Below are positions 9,532 to 17,538 of a stretch of DNA of 64,000 nucleotides, piece by piece. Source of the DNA: Pusillimonas sp. MFBS29 (GTDB taxonomy: Bacteria > Pseudomonadota > Gammaproteobacteria > Burkholderiales > Burkholderiaceae_B); contig NZ_JAJEWL010000009.1 in assembly GCF_020687695.1 (NCBI RefSeq), forward strand, positions 1-64,000. Reading direction: 5' to 3'. The notes beneath the pieces were generated by a model. That model was not told where the DNA came from, did not search any database, and saw only the letters and a list, made by a program, of their open reading frames with translations. Each line of letters begins with the position of its first letter. Positions within the stretch are counted from its first letter, which is position 1. A program made the position numbers and the translations under genes.

Positions 9532-10908
9532 TCAGGCCGCCGGAGCCATCTTGCAACCGGCATAGCCTACCGGCGGCAGCGTATCCACCCCGTTGGCTAC
9601 GGCGACCACATCGACCAGATCATCCTTGTTCTTGATTTCGGAAGGTTTCTTGCCCTTGACGACGGCAAAGTTGGCCGCGCCATCGTGATCCTCGGCGCGG
9701 AAGTAGACTTCGCCACCCATGGTGTAGGGCCGCTTGTGATTGATGCTGTCCTCGAAAGCCTTGACAACTTCGGCGGGATAGAAGGTTCCCGCACGTTCAA
9801 CGGCATCAGCCCACAAAAGCATGGTCATGTAGGCGTTATGCTCGGGATCACGCGGCTTGGCGTTGAACTTCGCCTCGTATGCCTCGACGAAATCCTTCGC
9901 TACCTCGTTCTTTTCGGCTTCTGTCCACCAGAACACCATGGTGCCGTGCACGCCTTCCATGATCTCGGGGCCGACCTCTTCCAGCATGTAGGCGGGCATG
10001 TAGGGCACGCACATCTTCATGTTTTTGAGCACACCGAACTGGTGGGCCTGCTTGGCCGAGTTGACCGCGTCAGCGCCATAGTCAAGGTTGATGAGTATAT
10101 CGGCGCCACTGTTGGCCACGTTCAGCAGATACGCACTGTAATCGGTCGCACCCAAAGGATGGATCTGTGGCGTATCAATGGTGGTCCATCCCTGCGCCTC
10201 GGTGAACTCACGCATGTGATCATGAATGGAGTGTCCGTAGTTGTAGTCGGGCACCAGGTAGATGGCCTTCACGTCTTTGCCATAGGCTTCGGCCAATACG
10301 GGTGCGATTGCCTTCGACGCCGTGTAGGCATGGTGGCACAGACGGAAGCCATAGCGCCGGCAATCCTTGCCGGTGGTATCGCTTGAACCGCTGATGATGG
10401 GAAAGTACAGCGTTTTGGCGCGTTCGCAGGTATTTTGCAACGCGATTGCCACCGAACTACTGACACTGCCTGCAATCATCATGGCCTTGTCCTGACGGAT
10501 GAAACGCGTCGCGGCCTGCACTGCGCTATTGGGCTTGGTCTCTGCATCGCCAATAACCAGTTCGACTTTCTTGCCCAGAATGCCCTGCTTGGTCAGCGGC
10601 GATACCTTCTTTACCCGTGGATCTCCATTATTGATCATTTCCGCCGCGAGTTCGAAGCCACGCTTCTGTCCGGCTCCCTCTGCCGAGTAGGGGCCGGTCA
10701 AGTCCAGTGTAAGACCGGCAACAACGGTATCACCCGCGACGCCATCGGGGTAGTTGCCCAGTTTTGGATACTTTTTCTCCTGACCGAAGGCGGCCGAGCT
10801 ATATGCACCTGGCACGAGCAAGCCACCTGCAACCGCTGTGCTGGTCTTGAGAAAACCACGACGTTCCGTCGTGCTGTCCTGCTTGTCTTGAACTTTCTTG
10901 TCTTCCAC
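9532..10908 (-). CDS. Periplasmic substrate-binding protein of the liv-type importer, Tat signal
   Basis: Begins with GTG at 10908, chosen because AAGGAGA lies seven bases upstream; this gives 458 residues. The leader has a twin-arginine motif ERRGFLKT (about residues 15-22) followed by a hydrophobic stretch and a probable cut after AFG, so export by Tat is likely. The mature part is a Peripla_BP_6 fold (GLTLDLTGPYSAEGAGQKRG, GILGKKVELVIGDAETKPN). Sequence style is nearer to amide/urea-type receptors than to classical LivJ/LivK, but that is an impression. It is the first gene of the operon ending in acs. The ligand is unknown. Confidence 0.85.
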   Translation of the reverse strand: MEDKKVQDKQDSTTERRGFLKTSTAVAGGLLVPGAYSSAAFGQEKKYPKLGNYPDGVAGDTVVAGLTLDLTGPYSAEGAGQKRGFELAAEMINNGDPRVKKVSPLTKQGILGKKVELVIGDAETKPNSAVQAATRFIRQDKAMMIAGSVSSSVAIALQNTCERAKTLYFPIISGSSDTTGKDCRRYGFRLCHHAYTASKAIAPVLAEAYGKDVKAIYLVPDYNYGHSIHDHMREFTEAQGWTTIDTPQIHPLGATDYSAYLLNVANSGADILINLDYGADAVNSAKQAHQFGVLKNMKMCVPYMPAYMLEEVGPEIMEGVHGTMVFWWTEAEKNEVAKDFVEAYEAKFNAKPRDPEHNAYMTMLLWADAVERAGTFYPAEVVKAFEDSINHKRPYTMGGEVYFRAEDHDGAANFAVVKGKKPSEIKNKDDLVDVVAVANGVDTLPPVGYAGCKMAPAA

Positions 10909-11134
10909 CGTAAGTCTCCTTTTGATAATTCGGTGACGCATGAGTCGTCCCGCAGTTTTCCTGTGCCAAGCTGCGCCCTTCCGTATTGCGGGCAGGGACG
11001 TCAATCGTGCGCAAGAATTCTTTGCCGCAATGAACACGCATTGCAGGCCGTTTGTCTGTTGTATTTCTTATCAAGAGCGTATCCGCAGTGTTCTATAGTT
11101 ATTTGCTACGGATGTGGCGCAGATTATCAAAGGA

Positions 11135-11153
11135 AAGTAAGTGCAACTCACTT
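11135..11153 (-). promoter_or_regulatory. Palindromic candidate operator upstream of the liv-acs operon
   Basis: AAGTGAGT-TGC-ACTTACTT on the minus strand is an inverted repeat with seven of eight positions matching. It lies about 230 bp before the GTG start of the binding-protein gene. No regulator can be assigned; the call is purely from symmetry. Confidence 0.3.
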
Positions 11154-11275
11154 GAAAAGGACATTAACTAACGCAAATCTGACTTTCCAAATAAAGCCAA
11201 GGGTTAACCTGCATGAGAAAGCGGCATGGAAAGATCACGAATCGGACATGAGCGCGTTTACGGCCGATTTTCAGA

Positions 11276-11310
11276 CGAAAAAAAACGCCGGTATCAAGCG
11301 GCGTTTTTCT
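11276..11310 (-). terminator. Intrinsic terminator after pstB
   Basis: AAAAACGCCG (11281-11290) pairs with CGGCGTTTTT (11299-11308) around an 8-nt loop. On the minus strand the stem is followed by a run of eight T, the usual form of a rho-independent terminator. It starts about 20 bp past the pstB stop and so closes the pst transcript without phoU. Confidence 0.85.
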
Positions 11311-11329
11311 AATTGGCAGGCATTGAAGC

Positions 11330-12106
11330 CTATCCGAATCGACCCGTAATATAGTCTTCGGTTTCCTTGCGTGCGGGCTTCACGAAGATCTGGTCGGTAT
11401 CGCCGAACTCCATGAGCTCGCCCAGGTACATGTAGGCCGTATAGTCGGAACAGCGAGCGGCCTGCTGCATGTTGTGCGTAACAATGACCACGGTGTATTC
11501 AGACTTGATCTCGGCAATCAGCTCTTCAATCTTGGCGGTCGAGATGGGGTCAAGCGCCGAGCAGGGTTCATCGAGCAACAAAACTTCGGGTTTGATCGCC
11601 ACACCGCGCGCAATGCAAAGCCGCTGCTGTTGACCACCCGACAAGCCGTTACCGCTTTGGGAGAGTTTGTCCTTGACCTCGTTCCAGAGCGCAGCCTTGG
11701 TCAGGGCCCACTCGATCCGCTCGTCCATTTCGGCCTTGCTGAGCTTTTCGAACAGACGCACGCCAAAGGCGATATTGTCATAGATGCTCATGGGAAAGGG
11801 AGTGGGTTTCTGGAAAACCATACCGACTTTGGCCCGTATCAGGGAGATATCCATCTTGGAGGCCAGGAGGTTCTCGCCATCGAGATTGATCTCGCCTTCG
11901 GCACGCTGGCCTGGATACAGTTCATACATGCGATTGAAGGTACGCAGCAGTGTGGACTTGCCACAACCGGAAGGGCCGATGAAAGCCGTAACCTTGTTTT
12001 CCTTGATGGACAGATTTACGTCCTTAATGGCCTGGTAATTGCCATAATAGAAATTCAGGTTCTTGACTTCCAGCTTGGTACGTTCAACAGGTGGTGTGGT
12101 TTGCAT
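11330..12106 (-). CDS. pstB: Phosphate ABC transporter ATP-binding protein PstB
   Basis: A 258-residue ATPase of the high-affinity phosphate importer PstSCAB. The Walker [18 protein letters not shown], the signature [14 protein letters not shown] and the Walker [17 protein letters not shown] are all PstB-like, as is the opening [19 protein letters not shown]. The start is the ATG at 12106 behind GGGAT; an ATG at 12112 and a TTG at 12124 are in frame but less well placed. It follows pstA by 42 bp and is the last gene before a strong terminator, so no phoU is present in this transcript. Confidence 0.95.
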   Translation of the reverse strand: MQTTPPVERTKLEVKNLNFYYGNYQAIKDVNLSIKENKVTAFIGPSGCGKSTLLRTFNRMYELYPGQRAEGEINLDGENLLASKMDISLIRAKVGMVFQKPTPFPMSIYDNIAFGVRLFEKLSKAEMDERIEWALTKAALWNEVKDKLSQSGNGLSGGQQQRLCIARGVAIKPEVLLLDEPCSALDPISTAKIEELIAEIKSEYTVVIVTHNMQQAARCSDYTAYMYLGELMEFGDTDQIFVKPARKETEDYITGRFG

Positions 12107-12148
12107 GGTCATATCCCAGGTCAAAGGGCTGGCCCTTGAGCCTATGTG

Positions 12149-13009
12149 TTATTTGCGAAAGAGACTGCGAGCAATAATATTGATGCCCAATACCAGCAGA
12201 GTGATGAGTACTGCGCCCGCCCAGGCCAGGCGGTTCCAGTCTTCGAAGGGACTGGCGGCATACTGGAAAATCACCACTGGCAGGTTGGCAATGGGTGCAT
12301 TCATGTTCATGGACATGAACTGGTTGTTCAGCGCGGTAAACAACAGCGGTGCGGTTTCACCCGAAATGCGTGCGATTGCCAGCAGAACGCCGGTAATGAT
12401 GCCCGAGCGCGCCGCCCGATAGCAGATGAACATCACAATACGCCACTGGGGGCAGCCCAGGGCGGCGGCGGCCTCGCGCAGGCTGTTGGGCACCAGCGAC
12501 AGCATATTGTCGGTGGAGCGCACCACCACCGGAATAACGATGATGGCCAGGGCGAATGCACCGGCCCAGCCGGAATAGTGTCCAACCTGTGCAACGTATA
12601 CCGCATAGATGAACAGGCCGATGACAATGGAAGGCGCAGACAGAAGGACATCATTCAGGAAGCGCGTAGCCGGTGCCAGCCAGCCGCGTTGGCCATATTC
12701 AGCCAAATAAGTACCGGCCAGCACGCCGATAGGCGTACCAATCAGCGTGGCAACCACGGCCATGGCCACACTGCCGAAGATGGCATTGAACAGACCGCCA
12801 TCAGCGCCCGGAGGAGGCGTGACTTCGGTCAGCAAGCTTAATGACAACGCCGACCCGCCCTTCGTGAGCAAGGTAAGAATGATCCAGAACAACCAGAACA
12901 GGCCAAAAACCACGGTGGCGCTGGACAACGTAAGCAATACACGGTTGACGCGCTGGCGCTTTTTATAGACCGGATTCGACAGGTTGACGACAGACTCTGA
13001 AGTGAACAT
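12149..13009 (-). CDS. pstA: Phosphate ABC transporter permease PstA
   Basis: A 286-residue inner-membrane permease with about six transmembrane segments. It shows the PstA-type motifs [28 protein letters not shown] and the cytoplasmic EAA-like loop [16 protein letters not shown] that contacts PstB. It forms the phosphate channel with PstC. It lies 14 bp after pstC and 42 bp before pstB, in one transcript. Confidence 0.95.
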   Translation of the reverse strand: MFTSESVVNLSNPVYKKRQRVNRVLLTLSSATVVFGLFWLFWIILTLLTKGGSALSLSLLTEVTPPPGADGGLFNAIFGSVAMAVVATLIGTPIGVLAGTYLAEYGQRGWLAPATRFLNDVLLSAPSIVIGLFIYAVYVAQVGHYSGWAGAFALAIIVIPVVVRSTDNMLSLVPNSLREAAAALGCPQWRIVMFICYRAARSGIITGVLLAIARISGETAPLLFTALNNQFMSMNMNAPIANLPVVIFQYAASPFEDWNRLAWAGAVLITLLVLGINIIARSLFRK

Positions 13010-13023
13010 AAACGTTTTCCGGC

Positions 13024-13962
13024 TTAGTGGGTTTTGCCCTCGCCTTTTTGCAGGCGCAGCAGCAGGAGTTTGGAGAAAGCCAGAACCACGGTGGTGATCA
13101 GGAAGAGGATCAGCCCGAGCTCCAGGAGAGCCGATTTTTGCATGCCTCCGGCTTCGTTGAATTCGTTGGCCAGTGCCGAGGCGATGGAGTTGGACGGCGC
13201 AAAGATGGAATTGGGCAGATTAAAGGCATTACCGATCACAAATGTAACTGCCATCGTTTCACCCAAAGCCCGGCCCAGACCAAGCATGATGCCGCCGATA
13301 ACGCCGTTCTTGGTATAGGGCAGAACCACCCGCCATACGACCTCCCAGGTCGTGGCGCCCAGGCCATAGGCGGACTCTTTCAGCATGGCAGGCACAACTT
13401 CGAACACGTCGCGCATGACCGCCGTAATGAAAGGCATGACCATGATGGAGAGAATCAGGCCTGCCGTAAACACACCGATACCAAACGGTGGCCCGGCAAA
13501 GATATCGCCCAGCACCGGTACGCCCTCGAACAGACTGATGATGTGCGGCTGGACATGCTGCTGGAACAGGGGCACAAATACGAAAAGCCCCCACATCCCG
13601 TAAATGATGGAAGGAATGGCCGCCAGCATTTCTATGGCCGTGCCCAATGGCCGGCGCAGCCATACCGGCGACAGCTCGGTCAGGAACATGGCTATGCCGA
13701 ACGACACCGGCACAGCAATAAGCAGCGCTATGGCTGAAGTAAGCAAGGTGCCGACGATGGGCACCATTGCGCCGTAGATATTCTGAACAGGATCCCAGTT
13801 ATTGGTCCAGAGAAAGCTGAAGCCATATTCGGCTATAGACTCGCGACTGCCATACACCAGGGACACCATGATGGCTCCCAGCAGCGCAAACACGAAGAAT
13901 GCAAACGTACGGGTCAGGTTCTTGAAAATGGCGTCCATGAGTGCGCTTTGGTTATTTTTCAT
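13024..13962 (-). CDS. pstC: Phosphate ABC transporter permease PstC
   Basis: A 312-residue inner-membrane permease. It has a short cytoplasmic N-terminus, a first hydrophobic segment near 17-38, the PstC motif [17 protein letters not shown] and the ATPase-contact loop [22 protein letters not shown]. It is separated from pstS by a 163-bp gap that holds a strong hairpin, which may lower expression of pstCAB relative to pstS. Confidence 0.95.
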   Translation of the reverse strand: MKNNQSALMDAIFKNLTRTFAFFVFALLGAIMVSLVYGSRESIAEYGFSFLWTNNWDPVQNIYGAMVPIVGTLLTSAIALLIAVPVSFGIAMFLTELSPVWLRRPLGTAIEMLAAIPSIIYGMWGLFVFVPLFQQHVQPHIISLFEGVPVLGDIFAGPPFGIGVFTAGLILSIMVMPFITAVMRDVFEVVPAMLKESAYGLGATTWEVVWRVVLPYTKNGVIGGIMLGLGRALGETMAVTFVIGNAFNLPNSIFAPSNSIASALANEFNEAGGMQKSALLELGLILFLITTVVLAFSKLLLLRLQKGEGKTH

Positions 13963-14055
13963 GTCGGTTTTTTAGCATTGAGCGAAGACCAGTAAGATAA
14001 ATACACGGACATCAAATAAAAGTGAGCGCGCGTGAACTGCCGTTTTTTAACACAA

Positions 14056-14089
14056 GAAAGACGGTGTCAGCTTTGCTGCACCGTCTTTC
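14056..14089 (-). terminator. Strong hairpin between pstS and pstC (attenuator or mRNA-stabilising stem)
   Basis: GAAAGACGGTG (14056-14066) pairs perfectly with CACCGTCTTTC (14079-14089), and the inner CAGC-TTT-GCTG extends the stem with one bulged base. On the minus strand the following bases are not a clean T run. Partial termination or protection of the pstS 3' end is therefore more likely than a full stop. High pstS relative to pstCAB is normal for binding-protein transporters. Confidence 0.65.
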
Positions 14090-14125
14090 CCTGAATCAGG
14101 GCCAAACGTCAGCCCATTTCATGCA

Positions 14126-15169
14126 TTACTTCCAGATTGCGCTACCGTCAGCAGCCTTGATTTCCGTTTTCCAGGATTCGGCGATCTGATTGGTAACTGC
14201 ATCGGGCATGGGCACGTAGTCGAGCTCTGCTGCCATCTTGTCACCGTTCTTGAACGCCCAGTCAAAGAAAGCCAGAACTTCTTTGCCAGCCTCAGGCTTG
14301 TCTTGCTTCTTGTGCACCAGGATGAAGCTGGCGGACGTTACGGGCCAGGATTCGGCACCGGGTTCGTTGGTCAGGACCACACCCATGCCAGGCGCGCTCT
14401 TCCAGTCGGCGTTGGCAGCTGCGGCTGCAAAGGCTTCCTGAGTAGGCTGAACAAACTTGCCGTCCAGGTTCTTCAACTGTGTCCAGGACAGGTTGTTCTG
14501 CTTGGCGTATGCGTACTCAACGTAACCGATGGAGTTCTTCAGCTGACGAACGTAAGCGGCAACACCTTCGTTACCCTTACCGCCTTGGCCTGTGGGCCAT
14601 TTTACAGCTTTACCTTCGCCGACTTTCTCTTTCCACTCGGCCGATACCTTGGACAGGTAGTTGGTCCAGCCGAATGTGGTGCCCGAGCCGTCCGAACGGT
14701 GCACGACGATAATCGATGCGTCGGGCAGCTTGACATCAGGGTTCATCGCTTTGATGGCGGGGTCGTTCCACTTGGTGACCTTGGCCAGGAAAATGTCGGC
14801 AATGAGTTCGCCGGACAGTTTCAGTTCGCCGGGCTTGATGCCGTCGACGTTAACGACGGGAACCGTGCCGCCAACGATGGCGGGGAACTGGAACAGGTTG
14901 TTTTCAGACAGCTTGTCGGCCTTCATGGGGTCGTCGGAAGCACCGAAGTCAACGGTTTTGGCAATAATTTGCTGCTGGCCGCCACCGGAACCGATGGACT
15001 GATAGTTGACGCGATTGCCGGTTTCTTCCTGGTACTTGGCTGCCCATTTAGCGTAGATGGGATAAGGAAAGGATGCACCGGCGCCGGTGATGTCGGCCGC
15101 TTGAGCCGTTAGTGCGACCGCGCCAAAGGCGAAGCCAACTGAAACCTGCAATAAAACGCGCTTAAACAT
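14126..15169 (-). CDS. pstS: Periplasmic phosphate-binding protein PstS
   Basis: A 347-residue protein with a Sec signal peptide (MFKRVLLQVSVGFAFGAVAL, probable cut after AQA at about 24). The mature start ADITGAGASFPYPIYAKWA is diagnostic of PstS. Further phosphate-contact regions are QSIGSGGGQQQI, DFGASDDPM and VHRSDGSGTTFGWTNYLS. It delivers phosphate to PstCA. A Pho box with correctly spaced -10 lies about 60 bp upstream, so PhoB-dependent induction under phosphate limitation is expected. No lipobox cysteine is present, so it is a soluble periplasmic protein. Confidence 0.97.
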   Translation of the reverse strand: MFKRVLLQVSVGFAFGAVALTAQAADITGAGASFPYPIYAKWAAKYQEETGNRVNYQSIGSGGGQQQIIAKTVDFGASDDPMKADKLSENNLFQFPAIVGGTVPVVNVDGIKPGELKLSGELIADIFLAKVTKWNDPAIKAMNPDVKLPDASIIVVHRSDGSGTTFGWTNYLSKVSAEWKEKVGEGKAVKWPTGQGGKGNEGVAAYVRQLKNSIGYVEYAYAKQNNLSWTQLKNLDGKFVQPTQEAFAAAAANADWKSAPGMGVVLTNEPGAESWPVTSASFILVHKKQDKPEAGKEVLAFFDWAFKNGDKMAAELDYVPMPDAVTNQIAESWKTEIKAADGSAIWK

Positions 15170-15226
15170 AGAGGTATCCTCTTGATCTGTGACTGGTGGA
15201 GACAGGACTGAACCTGCACAGATGAC

Positions 15227-15260
15227 ATCGTAAGAAATTAATATGACATGTTCGTGACAG
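15227..15260 (-). promoter_or_regulatory. Pho box and -10 of the pstS promoter
   Basis: On the minus strand CTGTCAC-GAAC-ATGTCAT (15260 to 15243) matches the PhoB direct-repeat pattern of two 7-mers separated by four bases. Exactly ten bases further on is a -10-like TACGAT (15232-15227). This is the standard geometry of PhoB-activated promoters. The site lies between the ppk stop and the pstS start. Confidence 0.88.
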
Positions 15261-15271
15261 CCATATAAATT

Positions 15272-17344
15272 TCAATTACCCAGCTGTTTTACCAGGTGGT
15301 CATGGATGTTGAAGGGCTTTCCACGACTGGATACCTTAGTATAAGACCCGTTCGACAGGGCGCGCCAGGCCAGCTGGTTATCGCGCAGCGCGTAAGTAAA
15401 CGCCTCGCTGATCACCCTTCTCTTCAAGGCCTTGTCCAGCACCGGAAAACTCACCTCGACACGCCGAAAGAAATTGCGATCCATCCAGTCTGCGGAAGAC
15501 AAATAGACGTTTTCGGCCCCGTCGTTGTAAAAATAGAACACCCGGGAGTGCTCAAGGAAGCGGCCGACGATGGACCGGACCGTAATATTTTCGGACAACC
15601 CCGGTACACCCGCCCTGAGTGCACAGGCTCCTCGCACGATGAGGTCTATCTTCACACCCGCCTGGCTGGCCTCATACAGGCAGTCAATGATAACGGGCTC
15701 GAGCAGCGAGTTCATTTTGGCCATGACACGCGCCTTCCTGCCGGCTTTGGCATGCGCGGTTTCGTTACGGATCAGCGCAAGCATGGTCTGGTGCAGGGTA
15801 AAGGGCGACTGCAGCAGCAAGTTCAGCTGCCGGCGTGCACCCAGTCCGGTCAACAACGAAAACACCCTGTCCATGTCGTGGCACATTTTCTGATCCGCAG
15901 TCAGCAGGCCGAAATCGGTATACAGGCGTGCTGTTTTCGGGTGATAGTTGCCCGTGCCCAAGTGGCCGTAACGGCGTATGAGACCTTTTTCGCGGCGCAG
16001 CACCAGCGCCATCTTGGCGTGGGTTTTATGCCCTACCACGCCATAGCTGACATGCGCACCGACTTCTTCGAGCTTGGCGGCCCAGTTGATATTGGTTTGT
16101 TCGTCAAAGCGCGCCATGAGTTCGACGACCACCGTGACCTCTTTACCTGCCTTGGCGGCAGCCAGCAGCAAGCGCATGAGCTCGGAATCCTCGCCCGTAC
16201 GGTAAATGGTTTGCTTGATGGCGACCACCGCCGGATCAACCGCCGCGGCCGTCAGGAAATTAAGCACAGGCTGAAACGACTGGTAAGGATGATGCAGCAG
16301 CTGGTCTTTGGCGGCAATTGCGGCAAAAAGCTCTTCCGGGTTATCACCCACCGTATCGAAGGGCGCCGGCAGCTTCGGACGATGATCGGGGAACAACAGC
16401 TCGGACCTGTCTACCATGTTGCAAAGCTGCATAAGACGTGACAGGTTCACGGGGCCACTGACCCGGTAGGTGTCTTGCGGCTGAAGCAGGAATTCCTGCT
16501 GAAGAAAGACCTCGAGGTCGGCAGGCATGCCTTGGGCGATTTCCAGACGAACGGCGGCGCCGAAGTTGCGCTGCGACAGCTCGCCCTGCAAGGCCTGACG
16601 CAAATTGGTGATTTCTTCCTCGTCGACAAACAGATCACTGTTACGGGTAACACGCCACTGGTAGACACCCTTGACATCCAGCCCCACGAACAGCTCCCCG
16701 ACAAACGCACTGATGAGCGCGGTCAGCAATAAATAGCCATGAGGAATACCGGCGATTTCGGCCGGCACCTTCATCACACGCGGCAGGGCACGTGGCGCCT
16801 GCACAATGGCTATTGAAGCGCTGCGTCCGAAGGCGTCCTGCCCCGACAATGAAACAATGAAATTCAGGCTCTTGTTATAAACGCGTGGAAACGGATGGGC
16901 CGGATCCAGCCCTATGGGTGTAAGCAAAGGCATGACCTCACGCTCAAACACGGCATGTGCCCAATCCCGCAGTTCTTCGCTCCAGGAAGCGGGATCGAGC
17001 AGGGCAATACCTTCAGTCTTGAGCTTGGGCAATACCTGGTTGGTCAGCAGGCTGTTCTGGCGCTCGACCAGCTCGTGCGCCGCGCGTTGCACGCGCTCGA
17101 AGGCTTCACCAGGACTGTAACCGTCAACGCCCACGACGCCGGGGGTCTGGCGTTGCTGCTCCTTCAGGCTGGAGATCCTTATTTCAAAGAACTCATCCAT
17201 ATTGGAACTGACGATGCACAAATACCGCAGCCGCTCAAGTACCGGCGTGTTGCGATTCTCGGCCATGGCCATTACTCGTTCATTGAACTTGAGCAAAGAC
17301 AATTCTCGGTTCAGCAACGTCGGATTGGATGCGGAAGGAAGCAT
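15272..17344 (-). CDS. ppk: Polyphosphate kinase PPK1
   Basis: A 690-residue enzyme that reversibly polymerises the gamma phosphate of ATP into inorganic polyphosphate. The N-terminal domain opens with LLNRELSLLKFNERVM and the SSNMDEFFEIR motif of PPK1. The catalytic domains contain VVGHKTHAKMALVLRR and RRYGHLGTGNYHPKTARLY, which hold the phosphorylated histidine region. The start is the ATG at 17344 (MLPSASNP); a TTG at 17359 is also in frame. The gene is preceded by its own Pho box and followed by pstS 102 bp away on the same strand. Confidence 0.96.
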   Translation of the reverse strand: MLPSASNPTLLNRELSLLKFNERVMAMAENRNTPVLERLRYLCIVSSNMDEFFEIRISSLKEQQRQTPGVVGVDGYSPGEAFERVQRAAHELVERQNSLLTNQVLPKLKTEGIALLDPASWSEELRDWAHAVFEREVMPLLTPIGLDPAHPFPRVYNKSLNFIVSLSGQDAFGRSASIAIVQAPRALPRVMKVPAEIAGIPHGYLLLTALISAFVGELFVGLDVKGVYQWRVTRNSDLFVDEEEITNLRQALQGELSQRNFGAAVRLEIAQGMPADLEVFLQQEFLLQPQDTYRVSGPVNLSRLMQLCNMVDRSELLFPDHRPKLPAPFDTVGDNPEELFAAIAAKDQLLHHPYQSFQPVLNFLTAAAVDPAVVAIKQTIYRTGEDSELMRLLLAAAKAGKEVTVVVELMARFDEQTNINWAAKLEEVGAHVSYGVVGHKTHAKMALVLRREKGLIRRYGHLGTGNYHPKTARLYTDFGLLTADQKMCHDMDRVFSLLTGLGARRQLNLLLQSPFTLHQTMLALIRNETAHAKAGRKARVMAKMNSLLEPVIIDCLYEASQAGVKIDLIVRGACALRAGVPGLSENITVRSIVGRFLEHSRVFYFYNDGAENVYLSSADWMDRNFFRRVEVSFPVLDKALKRRVISEAFTYALRDNQLAWRALSNGSYTKVSSRGKPFNIHDHLVKQLGN

Positions 17345-17372
17345 ATAACAGGTCCACAAAAAGGAGTTGAGC

Positions 17373-17406
17373 GTTTTACTTCATTTAGATGACAGTTATG
17401 TGACAC
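17373..17406 (-). promoter_or_regulatory. Pho box and -10 of the ppk promoter
   Basis: On the minus strand GTGTCAC-ATAA-CTGTCAT (17406 to 17389) is a Pho box. Exactly ten bases downstream is a -10-like TAAAAC (17378-17373). The arrangement is the same as that before pstS, which makes both calls stronger. The predicted start of transcription is some 35 bp upstream of the ppk ATG. Confidence 0.85.
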
Positions 17407-17503
17407 ACGCCAGGCCAAATCTGCAAAACATGTGCACTAGTATAAATATGCCCGATTTCCCGGAGTTTGGCAGGGTTTCAAGCAGAAATAGGTATACGGT
17501 CTT

Positions 17504-17509
17504 TATAAT
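17504..17509 (+). promoter_or_regulatory. Candidate -10 hexamer of the ppx promoter
   Basis: A perfect TATAAT lies 29 bp upstream of the ppx ATG. No good -35 is seen at 16-18 bp, so the promoter may need an activator. The ppk Pho box about 100 bp upstream points the other way. Confidence 0.4.
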
Positions 17510-17538
17510 CCACGGGTTTACAGCCGAATCTATCCATC

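Larger units (their letters stand above)
10909..11329. other. 421-bp non-coding region between the liv operon and pstB
   Basis: No convincing gene lies here. It contains the 5' leader of the liv-type operon, an imperfect 19-bp palindrome (11135-11153) and the terminator after pstB (11276-11310). A GATAAT hexamer on the minus strand (about 11121-11127) is a possible -10 for the liv operon, but I found no good -35 at the right distance. Confidence 0.6.

Noticed and set aside
11038-11330. Possible small gene in the liv-pst gap
   Set aside because: The only open frame is part of a longer antisense frame over the binding-protein gene, with no ribosome site or motif; the region is better explained by a leader, a palindrome and a terminator.
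15296-16441. Plus-strand frame of 381 codons opposite ppk
   Set aside because: Antisense shadow of ppk with no domain motifs.
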